Shown: piece by piece, positions 43,861 to 53,000 of the stretch
Position numbering within the stretch: the stretch's first letter is position 1
Layout of the letters: every line of letters begins with the position of its first letter
Source of the DNA: Motilimonas eburnea
Lineage (GTDB): Bacteria > Pseudomonadota > Gammaproteobacteria > Enterobacterales > CBDFNC01
DNA length: 64,000 nt
Reading direction: 5' to 3'
Assembly: GCF_021295345.1 (NCBI RefSeq)
Contig: NZ_JAIMJB010000008.1
Span: forward strand, 1-64,000
Notes under the pieces: generated by a model
What the model saw: the letters and a program-made list of their open reading frames with translations, nothing else
What the model was told of the DNA's origin: nothing
Databases searched by the model: none
Position numbers and translations under genes: made by a program

Positions 43861-44217
43861 TTAGCGCGTCACTAGCTGTCCTTCTTTGATGGTGAAACCG
43901 ATGGTTCCATGGGAAAGGACGTAACCTTTTCGTCTTTTCTGTTGAACTAGCAAGTCACGATCTTGACATTGGTTGGCTACATCTAGGTGATCTGATTTGT
44001 AATACACAAGCCCCTCTCCTGTTTCGGGATTGGTAAAAATCCGATGTAGATGCCTTCCGTCATCGTCAAGGGCAACAGCCCACACCTTATAATTACCATC
44101 GTCGATCAGTTTTGACCCCGAGGTAAAACGCAGTGCTTCCAACTCTCTAACATTTGGCAGCGGCGAACACTTGTAAGGCGGCTCATCTGAGCTGCCTTGA
44201 GTGTCAACCGCTACGAC
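43861..44217 (-). CDS. Predicted -1 frameshift extension of the CobS-like ATPase
   Basis: 118 codons in the -1 frame relative to the ATPase gene, from the slippery site to a stop at 43861. There is no ATG or GTG that could start it; the only start-like codon is a TTG at 44142 with a poor Shine-Dalgarno, and the usual hairpin leader is missing. Read through the frameshift it would add K-C... and a beta-rich domain with V-W-A-V-A-L-D-D-D-G-R to the ATPase, giving about 460 residues in all. Separate TTG initiation (93 residues) is the alternative. Confidence 0.65.
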   Translation of the reverse strand, partial: VVAVDTQGSSDEPPYKCSPLPNVRELEALRFTSGSKLIDDGNYKVWAVALDDDGRHLHRIFTNPETGEGLVYYKSDHLDVANQCQDRDLLVQQKRRKGYVLSHGTIGFTIKEGQLVTR

Positions 44218-44223
44218 TTTTTT
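44159..44223 (-). promoter_or_regulatory. Programmed -1 frameshift signal
   Basis: Slippery heptamer A-AAA-AAG (44223-44217) in frame with the ATPase gene, a four-base spacer, then a stem-loop (44212-44159) of four stacked stems: AGCGG/CCGCT, ACACT/AGTGT, AAGGC/GCCTT and GCTC/GAGC with an AGAT loop. The same heptamer drives frameshifting in E. coli dnaX. Confidence 0.75.
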
Positions 44224-45242
44224 GCAAGATAGGCACTTAGTGGCTTTTCTAATGCATCCGCGAATTTCTTCGCAATCGCATCATTTGCCACCTCAAGCTC
44301 ATCCGCTTCAAGGCCGTTCAAGTAAGTAAAATCTAGCGCGTTTTTCAGCGTTGCCGCTTCACCAAATACTAAACAATACTTGTACCAGTCGACCGTGTTG
44401 CGCACACCAAATGGTGAGCTCACACTGTCTATATCAGGGCTTGCCAATTCACGAATGAAGTTAGCGACCTGCACCATTAACTTACGACCAGCCAAATCAA
44501 TGATCGGACTGATTGCCTTTAAGATTGCTATCTCGTTCTCCATTTCTGGATACGGATGAACCAAAAAGGCAAAGCGCAAGCGAAGTGCGGCATCCCAAGG
44601 CATACACGTTGTGTAACGGGTTGAACCGTTACCGTTGGTGTTGCCAGTGGACATCAAGCGAAATTGCTTATGTCGCACGATGGTTTTGCCCTTTTCCGTG
44701 GTGTGCGGCTTGCCGTCACAAATATCGTGAAGGTGTGATGTTACATCCGGGTTGGCTTTATCCAACTCATCAGCAACAAACATTCCTCCATGTTCATAAG
44801 CCTGCATTAAGTCAGACTCAATGTGGCGGGTAATAACACCTGCTCCTTCTTCCACCAGAATTGAGTAGCCTTCAACAGATTGAACTCGCATCTGGCCATG
44901 GAATGTCAATTGGAACATGGGCTCGTTAAAGCAAGCACACAACCAGCGCGCTAGCTCTGACTTACCTGCACCTGACTCACCCCAACAATGCAGTGGCTTG
45001 TAGCAATTTGCTTGCGCAAACCACCAATTCACCGCCATCATTGCGATTTTCTTGTTAGGAAAATAAAGAGGATTTAAATCAGGCACCGCTTCATGCTTAT
45101 GCTTGCGAACAGGCACTTGCATGGCTTTTGCTCCATCTGGTAAATCAATGTTTTTCAACACTTCACCCAGAGGCTTCATTTCCATCTCGTTATAGTTAAC
45201 TTGAGATGGGTTTACATTTAAGTTTGTTACTTGTGCATTCAT
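44211..45242 (-). CDS. CobS/MoxR-like AAA+ ATPase
   Basis: 343 residues in the zero frame. Walker A is G-E-S-G-A-G-K-S (88-95), Walker B is F-V-A-D-E-L-D-K-A, and sensor-like S-T-G-N-T-N follows. This is the CobS-type AAA+ that works with VWA proteins; all three partners are in this array. Its last sense codons, Ala-Lys-Lys-Ser, form the slippery site, so two products are predicted: this one and a 460-residue form. Confidence 0.85.
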   Translation of the reverse strand: MNAQVTNLNVNPSQVNYNEMEMKPLGEVLKNIDLPDGAKAMQVPVRKHKHEAVPDLNPLYFPNKKIAMMAVNWWFAQANCYKPLHCWGESGAGKSELARWLCACFNEPMFQLTFHGQMRVQSVEGYSILVEEGAGVITRHIESDLMQAYEHGGMFVADELDKANPDVTSHLHDICDGKPHTTEKGKTIVRHKQFRLMSTGNTNGNGSTRYTTCMPWDAALRLRFAFLVHPYPEMENEIAILKAISPIIDLAGRKLMVQVANFIRELASPDIDSVSSPFGVRNTVDWYKYCLVFGEAATLKNALDFTYLNGLEADELEVANDAIAKKFADALEKPLSAYLAKKS

Positions 45243-45314
45243 ATCAGTGTCCTCCAGGACAATAAATGAGCGAATACACCCCCTAAAGGTGTGTTCGCCC
45301 TTCAGGGTTAAAAG
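45243..45314 (-). promoter_or_regulatory. Hairpin leader of the CobS-like gene
   Basis: GCGAA-ACACC pairs with GGTGT-TTCGC; a TGTCC/GGACA mini-hairpin covers the SD. Confidence 0.5.
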
Positions 45315-45854
45315 TTATTTATTTATGTGTTCAGGCATCATATCTAACAAGGCGCTTTGAATTTGCCGTGCATAGTCGTGATACCCCATTTCTTCCAAAA
45401 CTCTCACAAAGAACTTGGTTTCAATCCAGTCCGCTTCAGTTTGAAGCTCTCCAAGATTGCCCTTGCCTTTCGATCCAAAATTCATGATGTTATGTATTTT
45501 GTCGAACGTATGCTGAAGCATCCCTTGCCAAAGCAAGTCGATGTCTGCATCCGTCCACACGAAGTGGCAAGTTTTGTTCTCCAAATCAAAATCGGGATTG
45601 AGCATCACCATGTTCAGGTACTTGCTGTCACCGCTTTCAATTTTTTGAATAAGATCTTTGTCCAAGGCGTGCTCAATGCAGCGAGGATCATCCCAATGGG
45701 GTTGACGCTTCATCTGCATTTTGCGAAATGATGTTGTTTTCACCGTAGCACGCTTAGCGCGTGGCTTGCGCTGCTTGGGCACGTCATCAATGGCTTGAAA
45801 CGTCCCTGAAAACATATCACCTTGCAGTTCACTTCTTTTTGTTGTTGCTTTCAT
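45315..45854 (-). CDS. Hypothetical protein
   Basis: 179 residues from the ATG at 45854 (GGAGGACAC upstream). Basic N-terminal 45 residues (K-P-R-A-K-R), then a helical domain with several Trp and His. Could bind nucleic acid through its tail; no family recognised. Confidence 0.6.
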   Translation of the reverse strand: MKATTKRSELQGDMFSGTFQAIDDVPKQRKPRAKRATVKTTSFRKMQMKRQPHWDDPRCIEHALDKDLIQKIESGDSKYLNMVMLNPDFDLENKTCHFVWTDADIDLLWQGMLQHTFDKIHNIMNFGSKGKGNLGELQTEADWIETKFFVRVLEEMGYHDYARQIQSALLDMMPEHINK

Positions 45855-45928
45855 GTGTCCTCCAAAAGCAAGGCACACGACTCCCAAGAGGGAATAATGC
45901 CCTCGCTGGGTTGTTGGTTTTGAAGTGA
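45855..45928 (-). promoter_or_regulatory. Switch-like SD leader
   Basis: TGTGCCTT pairs with the SD region GAGGACACA, or TGCCTT with upstream AGGGCA. Confidence 0.5.
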
Positions 45929-46099
45929 TTACGCTAGGAAAATATTTTCTTTGGCTTCCGCTTTAGTGCGCTGTGAGGCGTACAAAAGCTTGATCCACTT
46001 AGCGTCCTGCCCAAGACTTTGAAGCTTCTTACGAAGCTTGTTAGCACGGCGCCCTTGGTACGCACCGGTGGCTTTACGGGCTTTTGATTGGATACTCAT
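45929..46099 (-). CDS. Small very basic protein
   Basis: 56 residues from the ATG at 46099 (AAAGGAGG upstream), rich in Lys and Arg, likely nucleic-acid binding. Start overlaps the stop of the 43-residue gene (ATGA). Confidence 0.6.
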   Translation of the reverse strand: MSIQSKARKATGAYQGRRANKLRKKLQSLGQDAKWIKLLYASQRTKAEAKENIFLA

Positions 46100-46227
46100 T
46101 TTGAGCCTCCTTTCTTTTTGCCTTGGGTCAATTGGGCATAGGTGTAGCCAATGCCGCATACGCTAAATAGTGCGCATAAAAACAAGATACACGCGTAGGT
46201 GTACTCTACAGTATGGAAGCTATACAT
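46096..46227 (-). CDS. 43-residue single-span membrane protein
   Basis: GGAGGACGAGCT precedes the ATG at 46227. One hydrophobic helix with two Cys (about 10-32), then a basic tail K-K-K. Coupled to the basic protein that follows. No family recognised. Confidence 0.6.
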   Translation of the reverse strand: MYSFHTVEYTYACILFLCALFSVCGIGYTYAQLTQGKKKGGSK

Positions 46228-46292
46228 AGCTCGTCCTCCAGTTATGGAGGGAGTCATCCCATGAGGGAGTCATCCCTCTTAGGGTTGGTTTA
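46228..46292 (-). promoter_or_regulatory. Hairpin leader with tandem repeat
   Basis: GGGATGACTCCCTC occurs twice in a row; CTCC pairs with GGAG at the SD. Confidence 0.45.
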
Positions 46293-46841
46293 TTATTGGT
46301 TGTAGAAGCCGCCGTTGCCTTGAGGCTGTTGCGGTTGCCCCCAAGCTTGGTTTTGCTGATTGACTTGAGCCGGCTTTGGAGCAGTCGCATCTTGCTGACC
46401 TCCCCATTGCTGGGTTGGTTGCGCTGGCGCTTGATTCTGGGCTTGATAAGGACGCGTTTGCATCCCTATAAGCCCCTGCTGCTTAAGCATCTCTTTGACC
46501 GACTTCGGTAAGTGTAAGTCGATATGACTGACACGAACTTTGGTGGCTTCTCGATTTTTCTGAGTTTGGTTATCTTGAAATTCTTCAGTGATTAACTCGC
46601 CTGAGACAATAAGATAATCCCCAACTTCAAGAGCCATCGTAAGGTTTTTCAATGCGAAGCTATCAACTTTAAGGTTAACAAAAGTGGTCTTTTCAACCCG
46701 CTCTTGACTGCCTTTTTTGGTGAAGCTTGCATCGTGCGCGAGGCGCACTGTTCCATACGGGCCGTTGTTTCCTTGGTTGAGGTTTACAACTACAACATTC
46801 CCGTCGATGGTGGTTTTGTTGATACGATTAAACATTTTCAT
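46293..46841 (-). CDS. ssb: Single-stranded DNA-binding protein (SSB-like)
   Basis: 182 residues from the ATG at 46841 (AAGGAG upstream). An N-terminal OB-fold of about 115 residues with V-V-V-V-N-L-N-Q-G, T-F-V-N-L-K-V-D-S-F-A and G-D-Y-L-I-V-S-G-E-L as in SSB. A Gln/Pro-rich tail follows, but the end is G-G-F-Y-N-Q and not the acidic D-x-I-P-F tail that recruits host enzymes. It may therefore serve plasmid proteins only. Confidence 0.75.
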   Translation of the reverse strand: MKMFNRINKTTIDGNVVVVNLNQGNNGPYGTVRLAHDASFTKKGSQERVEKTTFVNLKVDSFALKNLTMALEVGDYLIVSGELITEEFQDNQTQKNREATKVRVSHIDLHLPKSVKEMLKQQGLIGMQTRPYQAQNQAPAQPTQQWGGQQDATAPKPAQVNQQNQAWGQPQQPQGNGGFYNQ

Positions 46842-47186
46842 AGCTAGCTCCTTGTCCTCCAGAGAGGTTGAATTCCCACGGAAAACGAGCATAACTATTC
46901 CCTGTGTGGGAGTGTGTATGCTCCCGCGAGGGTGGTGGTGTTGAAGTATGTGTTACGTTAAAGTGCGATGCACCGTCAGTACCCTTGTACCCGCTAAAAG
47001 ATTAACCTGTCTTAGCTAACAAGCCTTTTGCTATGAGTCATTCGCCGAGAAGCGAGTAAAACCTAACAACAGGATTAAAACTGGTGATTGCTGCTTTTAA
47101 AGCAACCGTCCTTTGATTTTAATTTAACAATTTTACTCTTGCACAATATCTGTGGGTAATTGTGAGCTTTTAGACGTTTTTCTTTA
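46842..47186 (-). ncRNA. Long gene-free leader of ssb, possible sixth leader RNA copy
   Basis: About 345 bp. It contains GTGC-ATC-GCAC followed by TTTAAC, like the AGTGC/GCACTTTAAAAC element of other copies, GCTTT/AAAGC, and GAGCATA/TATGCTC just before the SD. Less complete than copies 1-5. Confidence 0.4.
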
Positions 47187-48959
47187 TTAAGCGGCCTCAT
47201 CACCTTGTGGCTCTGCCTCTTTTGCGACTAGCTGCTTAATATGGTTCTCGCAAGTCTCCTCTATATGGGTAATAAAGATGCTTTGGTCGTAAACATAGCT
47301 GATGCAAAGCTCGACTTTTGCCCTAGTCATAGCAACGTAAAATAAGCGCCGCTCCTCCTCGACGCCATGCTCCTCTAAAGCGCGTTTGTTGGGAACTTTG
47401 CCATGGTTAACGTCGAGTATCCAAACGCGTTCCCACTCTAATCCCTTACTGCCGTGCATGGTTGCTAAGGTAATGGTATTTTGCCCCGCCTCGGCTGTAT
47501 TGGCATTGCTTGTAAACAATCTCTCTGTGATTTTCTTGGTTCGACTAAATAGTGACCCCTTCATACCCAATAGGATTTGGATAACACTATCCGATACGCC
47601 TGCCACAGCACAGTCCATCTTGGCCATAAACACCGCTAACTCCGTTAACTTTGTTTTTATCACGGCGTCATTACCCGAGTCTAACGTCCAATCGACGAAC
47701 TTTTGTTGGATCTTGTGTGTGCGGCTCCCCCAAGGAAACTCAGGTGACTCGATGACCCCGCAAATGCCACCAGAGCTTCTTGCTTGGCTGCAAATATCAT
47801 GGATAACATCTTCACATTCTTCGTTTAAACCCAAGATCTCGTGTAAAAAGCGAACGTCTCCTGGATTGGTTAACGAGTAGAGAAATTTCATTAAAAGTTC
47901 AGCCGTAGGGTGGTCCCAAATACTCTTACCACCGAGCCGATTAGCTCTCACGCCAAACTTAGAAAGTTCTTTTTCTATTTCGTCTAGGCTCTGATTAGTT
48001 CTTGCTAATATTGCCCATTCGCTGGTGTTGCTAAGCGTTTGGTTTAATACTGCATCTGTTTGTGCTTGTGCAGTTTTGCATTTAATGATCTTAACCTCTC
48101 CGCTTTCTTTCACATTGGATACCATGGTCTTAGGTATCCTTTGGATGTTTTGCCGAATGAACTTTTCAGCGACATATAAGATCACCGGCGCACAGCGAAA
48201 ACAGTCGATCAACTGATGCCCCATCGCTTGAAACTCTCTTTGAAAGTCCACCAGCACTTTATAACCACTTGAGCCTCTAAAGCCATAAATAGACTGATCA
48301 TCATCCCCCACACACGAAAGTTTTGTTCCGTTATGCCCAAGGCTACACAACCAGTCATATTGGACATCATCGCAATCCTGAAACTCGTCCACAATCGCAT
48401 GAGTAAAGTTCATCGGGCTTATTTGCTCTTGATCGAGGCCAATGCAAACACGTCTTGCGATGATATTAAAATCAACGTAGTTATACCTTGTCATTAGCTC
48501 GACATAACATTTATATAATTCAATGGCGCCAGCGCTCTCACCCGAGGTATCAAACATCCTTCCCAGACGCTCTACTATCTGTTTTGCCTCGTTGTCATCC
48601 ATCTTGCTATTGACTCTATTTTTCGCTCTTAAGACAAAATTTGCTTGGACGTTGCCAATGGCAAGCTGAAATCCTTGGTTGTACTGCTTGTATTGCTCCA
48701 GAAACAAAGAATGGAAGGTCTCAACCTTAACACGGCCGGCATCTTTCGAGCCTAGCGCCTTATAGAGTCGGTGCTGCATTTCGTTTGTCGCAGCACGAGT
48801 AAATGTCACCATTAACACTGTATTGTCAGGGTTTAACGCCAAGATGTGCTTACATGCACCTATCGCCGAGTGTGATTTTCCCGACCCAGGAAGCGCAACC
48901 ACAAGATTGTGTCCATCTGAATGGTTGATGAAATGGGATTGACTTGAAGTGTACGACAT
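47187..48959 (-). CDS. UvrD/Rep-family superfamily 1 helicase
   Basis: 590 residues. Walker A A-L-P-G-S-G-K-S (22-29), T-F-T-R-A-A-T-N-E-M (motif Ia), V-D-E-F-Q-D (motif II), G-D-D-D-Q-S-I-Y-G-F-R-G (motif III), T-M-H-G-S-K-G-L-E-W (motif V) and L-F-Y-V-A-M-T-R-A-K (motif VI) are all present. Shorter than UvrD (about 720) because the 1B/2B subdomains are reduced. Likely a 3'-5' helicase for plasmid repair or replication. AGAGAG precedes the ATG. Confidence 0.9.
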   Translation of the reverse strand: MSYTSSQSHFINHSDGHNLVVALPGSGKSHSAIGACKHILALNPDNTVLMVTFTRAATNEMQHRLYKALGSKDAGRVKVETFHSLFLEQYKQYNQGFQLAIGNVQANFVLRAKNRVNSKMDDNEAKQIVERLGRMFDTSGESAGAIELYKCYVELMTRYNYVDFNIIARRVCIGLDQEQISPMNFTHAIVDEFQDCDDVQYDWLCSLGHNGTKLSCVGDDDQSIYGFRGSSGYKVLVDFQREFQAMGHQLIDCFRCAPVILYVAEKFIRQNIQRIPKTMVSNVKESGEVKIIKCKTAQAQTDAVLNQTLSNTSEWAILARTNQSLDEIEKELSKFGVRANRLGGKSIWDHPTAELLMKFLYSLTNPGDVRFLHEILGLNEECEDVIHDICSQARSSGGICGVIESPEFPWGSRTHKIQQKFVDWTLDSGNDAVIKTKLTELAVFMAKMDCAVAGVSDSVIQILLGMKGSLFSRTKKITERLFTSNANTAEAGQNTITLATMHGSKGLEWERVWILDVNHGKVPNKRALEEHGVEEERRLFYVAMTRAKVELCISYVYDQSIFITHIEETCENHIKQLVAKEAEPQGDEAA

Positions 48960-49125
48960 GGCTTCTCTCTGTATAAATTCCTGTTGTCACGCTAACACAG
49001 TGTTCGTCCCGATAGTTTCATTTCAGAGGTGTTTTAGATTGTTCTAATGATTTAGTTTGAGTTGCGTAGCAGAAAGAGCACATTGTTTTTGCAATGACTT
49101 TCTATTTATATTTTTATTATCGTCA

Positions 49126-49154
49126 GTAGCGGCTAGGTATGGTCATGATTTAAT
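49126..49154 (+). promoter_or_regulatory. GTAGCG-class promoter of the lipoprotein gene
   Basis: GTAGCG-GC, 17-bp spacer, TTTAAT -10, about 37 bases before the start codon. Confidence 0.65.
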
Positions 49155-49190
49155 AGCCCTGTACTTTGAATCCCCCAAGGAATACTGACA

Positions 49191-50045
49191 ATGAAAAAAC
49201 TACTTATGTTAGCCTCTGCCGCGCTGTTAGCGGCATGTAACACCACTGGCGAAAACACTTACTACGCTAACGATGGTTATGAATTTTCGCCTGATCCAAC
49301 CAAAAGCCTCGCCCTTAACGTGATGCAAGCAGGCGGCACGACTCGCCTACTTAAAGACGCTGATATTCCAGCCGAAGCATGGGATGACGTCAGCACAGCC
49401 CAATATGCCACAGGTTTTACCATACAATTTCTTCAAAACGGTATTCTGGGCGGTATAAGTAGTTTGATAATTGATAGCAATATAGATGATGCCGCGCCCC
49501 TTGATTGGCCTAACTATGTTGCTTGGATACCCGTTTCATCCTCAGGGTTTTCTGCATCCTTGCAAAAGGAGGCGTTCAATAAAAACATAGCGAACATCGA
49601 ATCATCTCTCAGAAATCATGGCGCAGTTATAACTGTTTCTGAGCAAAGAAGTAGCTTTTACAGTATTGAGTACCAAGGGACTCTTTGTGATAAAGCAACA
49701 TCCATTGTCCTAAAAGCAAACCCTAGTTTAAAGAGCAAAATTGATTCAGGCCGAGTAAAACCATGCATTATGAATTTATACCCTGAAGTAATTAGACCTG
49801 CTAAAAAATCTATATCGTCAGATAATAAGGGGGATTACATTGTTGTTAGAACAAAATTCGTTTCTGTTTTCGAGTTTGGTGTAATTAATGTTATCCCAGA
49901 AGGGTACTTTGTCTATGTACCACCAAGATGGGGGACTCCGAGTTTAATGTTTAATACTGGCTACCCATCTGTTAGAGATAATGACAATATCTACTTATTT
50001 ATCGAGCCCAACAACGGCAATCAAGCGAAGCTATCTAAGCTGTAA
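49191..50045 (+). CDS. Putative lipoprotein
   Basis: 284 residues. Signal peptide with lipobox L-A-A-C (Cys16). The mature part is mixed alpha/beta, no recognised domain. Convergent with traN, which suggests an envelope role in transfer such as exclusion, but this is only position. Confidence 0.65.
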   Translation: MKKLLMLASAALLAACNTTGENTYYANDGYEFSPDPTKSLALNVMQAGGTTRLLKDADIPAEAWDDVSTAQYATGFTIQFLQNGILGGISSLIIDSNIDDAAPLDWPNYVAWIPVSSSGFSASLQKEAFNKNIANIESSLRNHGAVITVSEQRSSFYSIEYQGTLCDKATSIVLKANPSLKSKIDSGRVKPCIMNLYPEVIRPAKKSISSDNKGDYIVVRTKFVSVFEFGVINVIPEGYFVYVPPRWGTPSLMFNTGYPSVRDNDNIYLFIEPNNGNQAKLSKL

Positions 50046-50076
50046 GAACCAGTAGTGTCCTACTTATGTAGTAATC

Positions 50077-53000
50077 TTAGTTCCAGTCACATGCTGATGG
50101 CCTAGGAACTTGAGAGCAGTCAAGGTTCTCTATTTTGATATGCTCTCTTGCTTCTATGGCCCTGTTTTGTAAATCATTGCCATCTAGTCGGTTTTCCATT
50201 CTGTCAGATATATTTTCTCTTGTATCGTTATTTAAATACCTACCGCTTCCGGTAAGTGCATCTTGAGTAAAATCCTCTCCAACCGAAGGCATAAAGTCTC
50301 CTTGTTGCATTAAGGCAACCCACTCGCTTAGATCAATTTGCGACCAATCAAGCTGGCTAATCTCCGTGGGGGTTAATCCCTCACACCCGGGCTTAAAACC
50401 TACCTGTTCATAAGCTTGCTTCATTATGATTCGTGATAAAATACTGTCATAACAACAATAATCTCGTCTATCTTTTACACATATTCCTAGTATTTTTTTA
50501 CCACAATATACCCCGCTTGTTTTGAAGCATTGCTTCAATGTAATACGCATGCCCATGTCTTTTTCGTCATCATCACAAGCCGTCAGTAAGTTTAATGCTA
50601 GTTTTACAAATTGATATGCCGCATAAACCATCATTACAGCACTGACAATCGAAGCCACAGTTTGCATTCCTGATGAGAGGGCAACATCCGCACCAATACC
50701 AGTAGGTTCGAAAAACACCCCTCCCAAATCCGGCCCCATAATCTCATAAGCATAGTTCATAGCTTCTTGCTTCAGAGTATCCAATCCAAAACTTGTCGCA
50801 ACATCTGCTCCACCTTGGGCAACTGAAGTGCTTCCCGTTGTTGCCAGTGTACCCCCTGATGTTGTCGCGGCATTACCAGCCAACATATCCGCAGCTCCCG
50901 CGAAGGAATCGGTTACTGATGACCAAGCGTTTGACATCATTTCACCCGCAGAAGATATGCCATCCGCGATAGGGGTGTGAATATTTGACCATGCACCTTG
51001 GACAACCTCTGGTACAGCTTCTGCAGTAGCAAGCCACTCGCTAGATTGATACAAAGTGTGGCCAGCACTCAAGTAATCCATAAAATTGATACCATCAGGA
51101 GCGATGCAACAATTCGCTCCAAAATCGGATTTTTTTGATTCGCTTATCCATGATGCCCAAGAGCAATACTTAGGTTCACCATTGAAAACTCGACATGTCG
51201 ATGGATCGTTTGGATCTTCACACTCCGCATCGCCATTCATGTTATTTGCAACTTGTAACATAGCTGCAGCCCTATCAAAGTCGTTATTCACCTCATTACC
51301 GAAGTTAAAACAATCCCCACCAGAGCAATTCAGTAACCCCGCACAAGTATTTGTCGTAGTTGATACATTGCGTGTATAACTCACCCCAACATCACAGGAA
51401 TACTCCACGGTTTTCATGTAACACTCATTGGTGCCATCATCAAACCAACCTTCTGTGCACGTCTCTGACTTTTTGTAGCATGCTGGATTAGTTTTGATAT
51501 CCATGCAATTGTCAGGCATGGTTCGGATATCATTATAATTTAATGATTTAACAGTCCCATCATCAAGCGTCACAGTGAGAGGTTGATTTTTCAATGGATC
51601 ACAAAAGTACCCTTTAAGATTTGCTTTCCACGTAAGGTTTCCTGTATCGCCAGGGTACAGCGGCCTTCCAATATTGAGAATGGATTGATGTAAACCATGC
51701 GTTCCAACCTCTATAGCTTCTATTGACTCGTAACTGCAAATACCATTTGATGCAATCACTTTGTCATAGCAGAGTTCAGGTGTTTGAATATGTTCATCAT
51801 TGAAAAAATCTCCACTAAAGTGAATTTCAATCTCCACCTTTGCTTCACCGCTTCCCCCGATAAAAGAAGGAGTTCCCGCTTCGTCATATTCCAACCCTCC
51901 AATACCGCCATATGAAACCGATTGGCTAAATTGTATTATGCGATCAGCCTTTGTACTAAGCTCATCATTCATTGCTGCTGTGATATCTACATCTCTCACA
52001 CCAGCTTGAGGTAAATCCCAAATACCCAAGGTTTCACACTCAGATGTTGGTAGTGAACTCCCTGAAGAGTCACCATTAAACGTCATAATTGGGCTGTTAC
52101 CCAATTTAACTTGAGTGTTATCATCCCAACGTGCTGATTTTATGACGGCACTAGTTATCGATATTTCTTCATCGAATTTTAATCGCACTGCATTTGTTCT
52201 TTGTTTACATTGAGCGGGCAACTGTCCAGGACAAACAGTTAGCAAACTATCTTTACCTCCTAGTTTGCATAGCTGTAGCTCTCCAGTGTAGCCACTATTA
52301 TCTTCTCTTTGCTCTATTGTAAGTTTTACACAGTTGGGCCCACACATTTCAACTTCACCTGTACCACCTATTAAATAGATTGGTACATGAAGATCTCTTG
52401 ATAACTCACAGCTAACAGGATTATCCCGCTTTGGTTGCTTACACGTGGTATCTTGCCAATCCGGTACATGAACCGTTTGTTGTCTCGTCGTTGTCACGTT
52501 CTGACAATCCATGAACCACTCACCTTGTCCCTCAGCCGCTCTTTTTATTTCATTGGCGCCATTAGTGAAAACTGGATCAAATGGTGAAATATCTCGCTTC
52601 GGGTTGGAGGAGTATGAATTCATTAATGTTTGATAGGCTTTGGCATCTTGGGTATTACCCGTCTCCAGCCTAGAGCGCGTTTGTTTTCCGCTATTAATAA
52701 AAGCATTGTTATCACCATAGGTACTTGGCGCATCAAAGGTTATTTCTGGTGAATCCGCATCTTCACCCAAGAATTCTCGTTGCTCAATGTTAGCCCCATC
52801 ACTGCCTTGGTCTGACCGAGCTTGGATTTCAACCTTACCTTCGCTGTTAGTCTGGATGTCGGTTTTACCTTTAGTTTTGTATGAGGATTCAATCCTTCCT
52901 TGTCCGTCCATGACAGGTGCAGCCACTTGGCTACTGATGGCTCTTGCATTTTTGGCACTTTTATCAAGGGTTTCACCGGTGATCGGTGAGTTATATCTGG

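Noticed and set aside
44190-44217. TTGACA-like promoter or GTAGCG site after the CobS-like gene
   Set aside because: The hexamer 17 bp after GTAGCG is poor, and the bases are better explained as the frameshift stem-loop.
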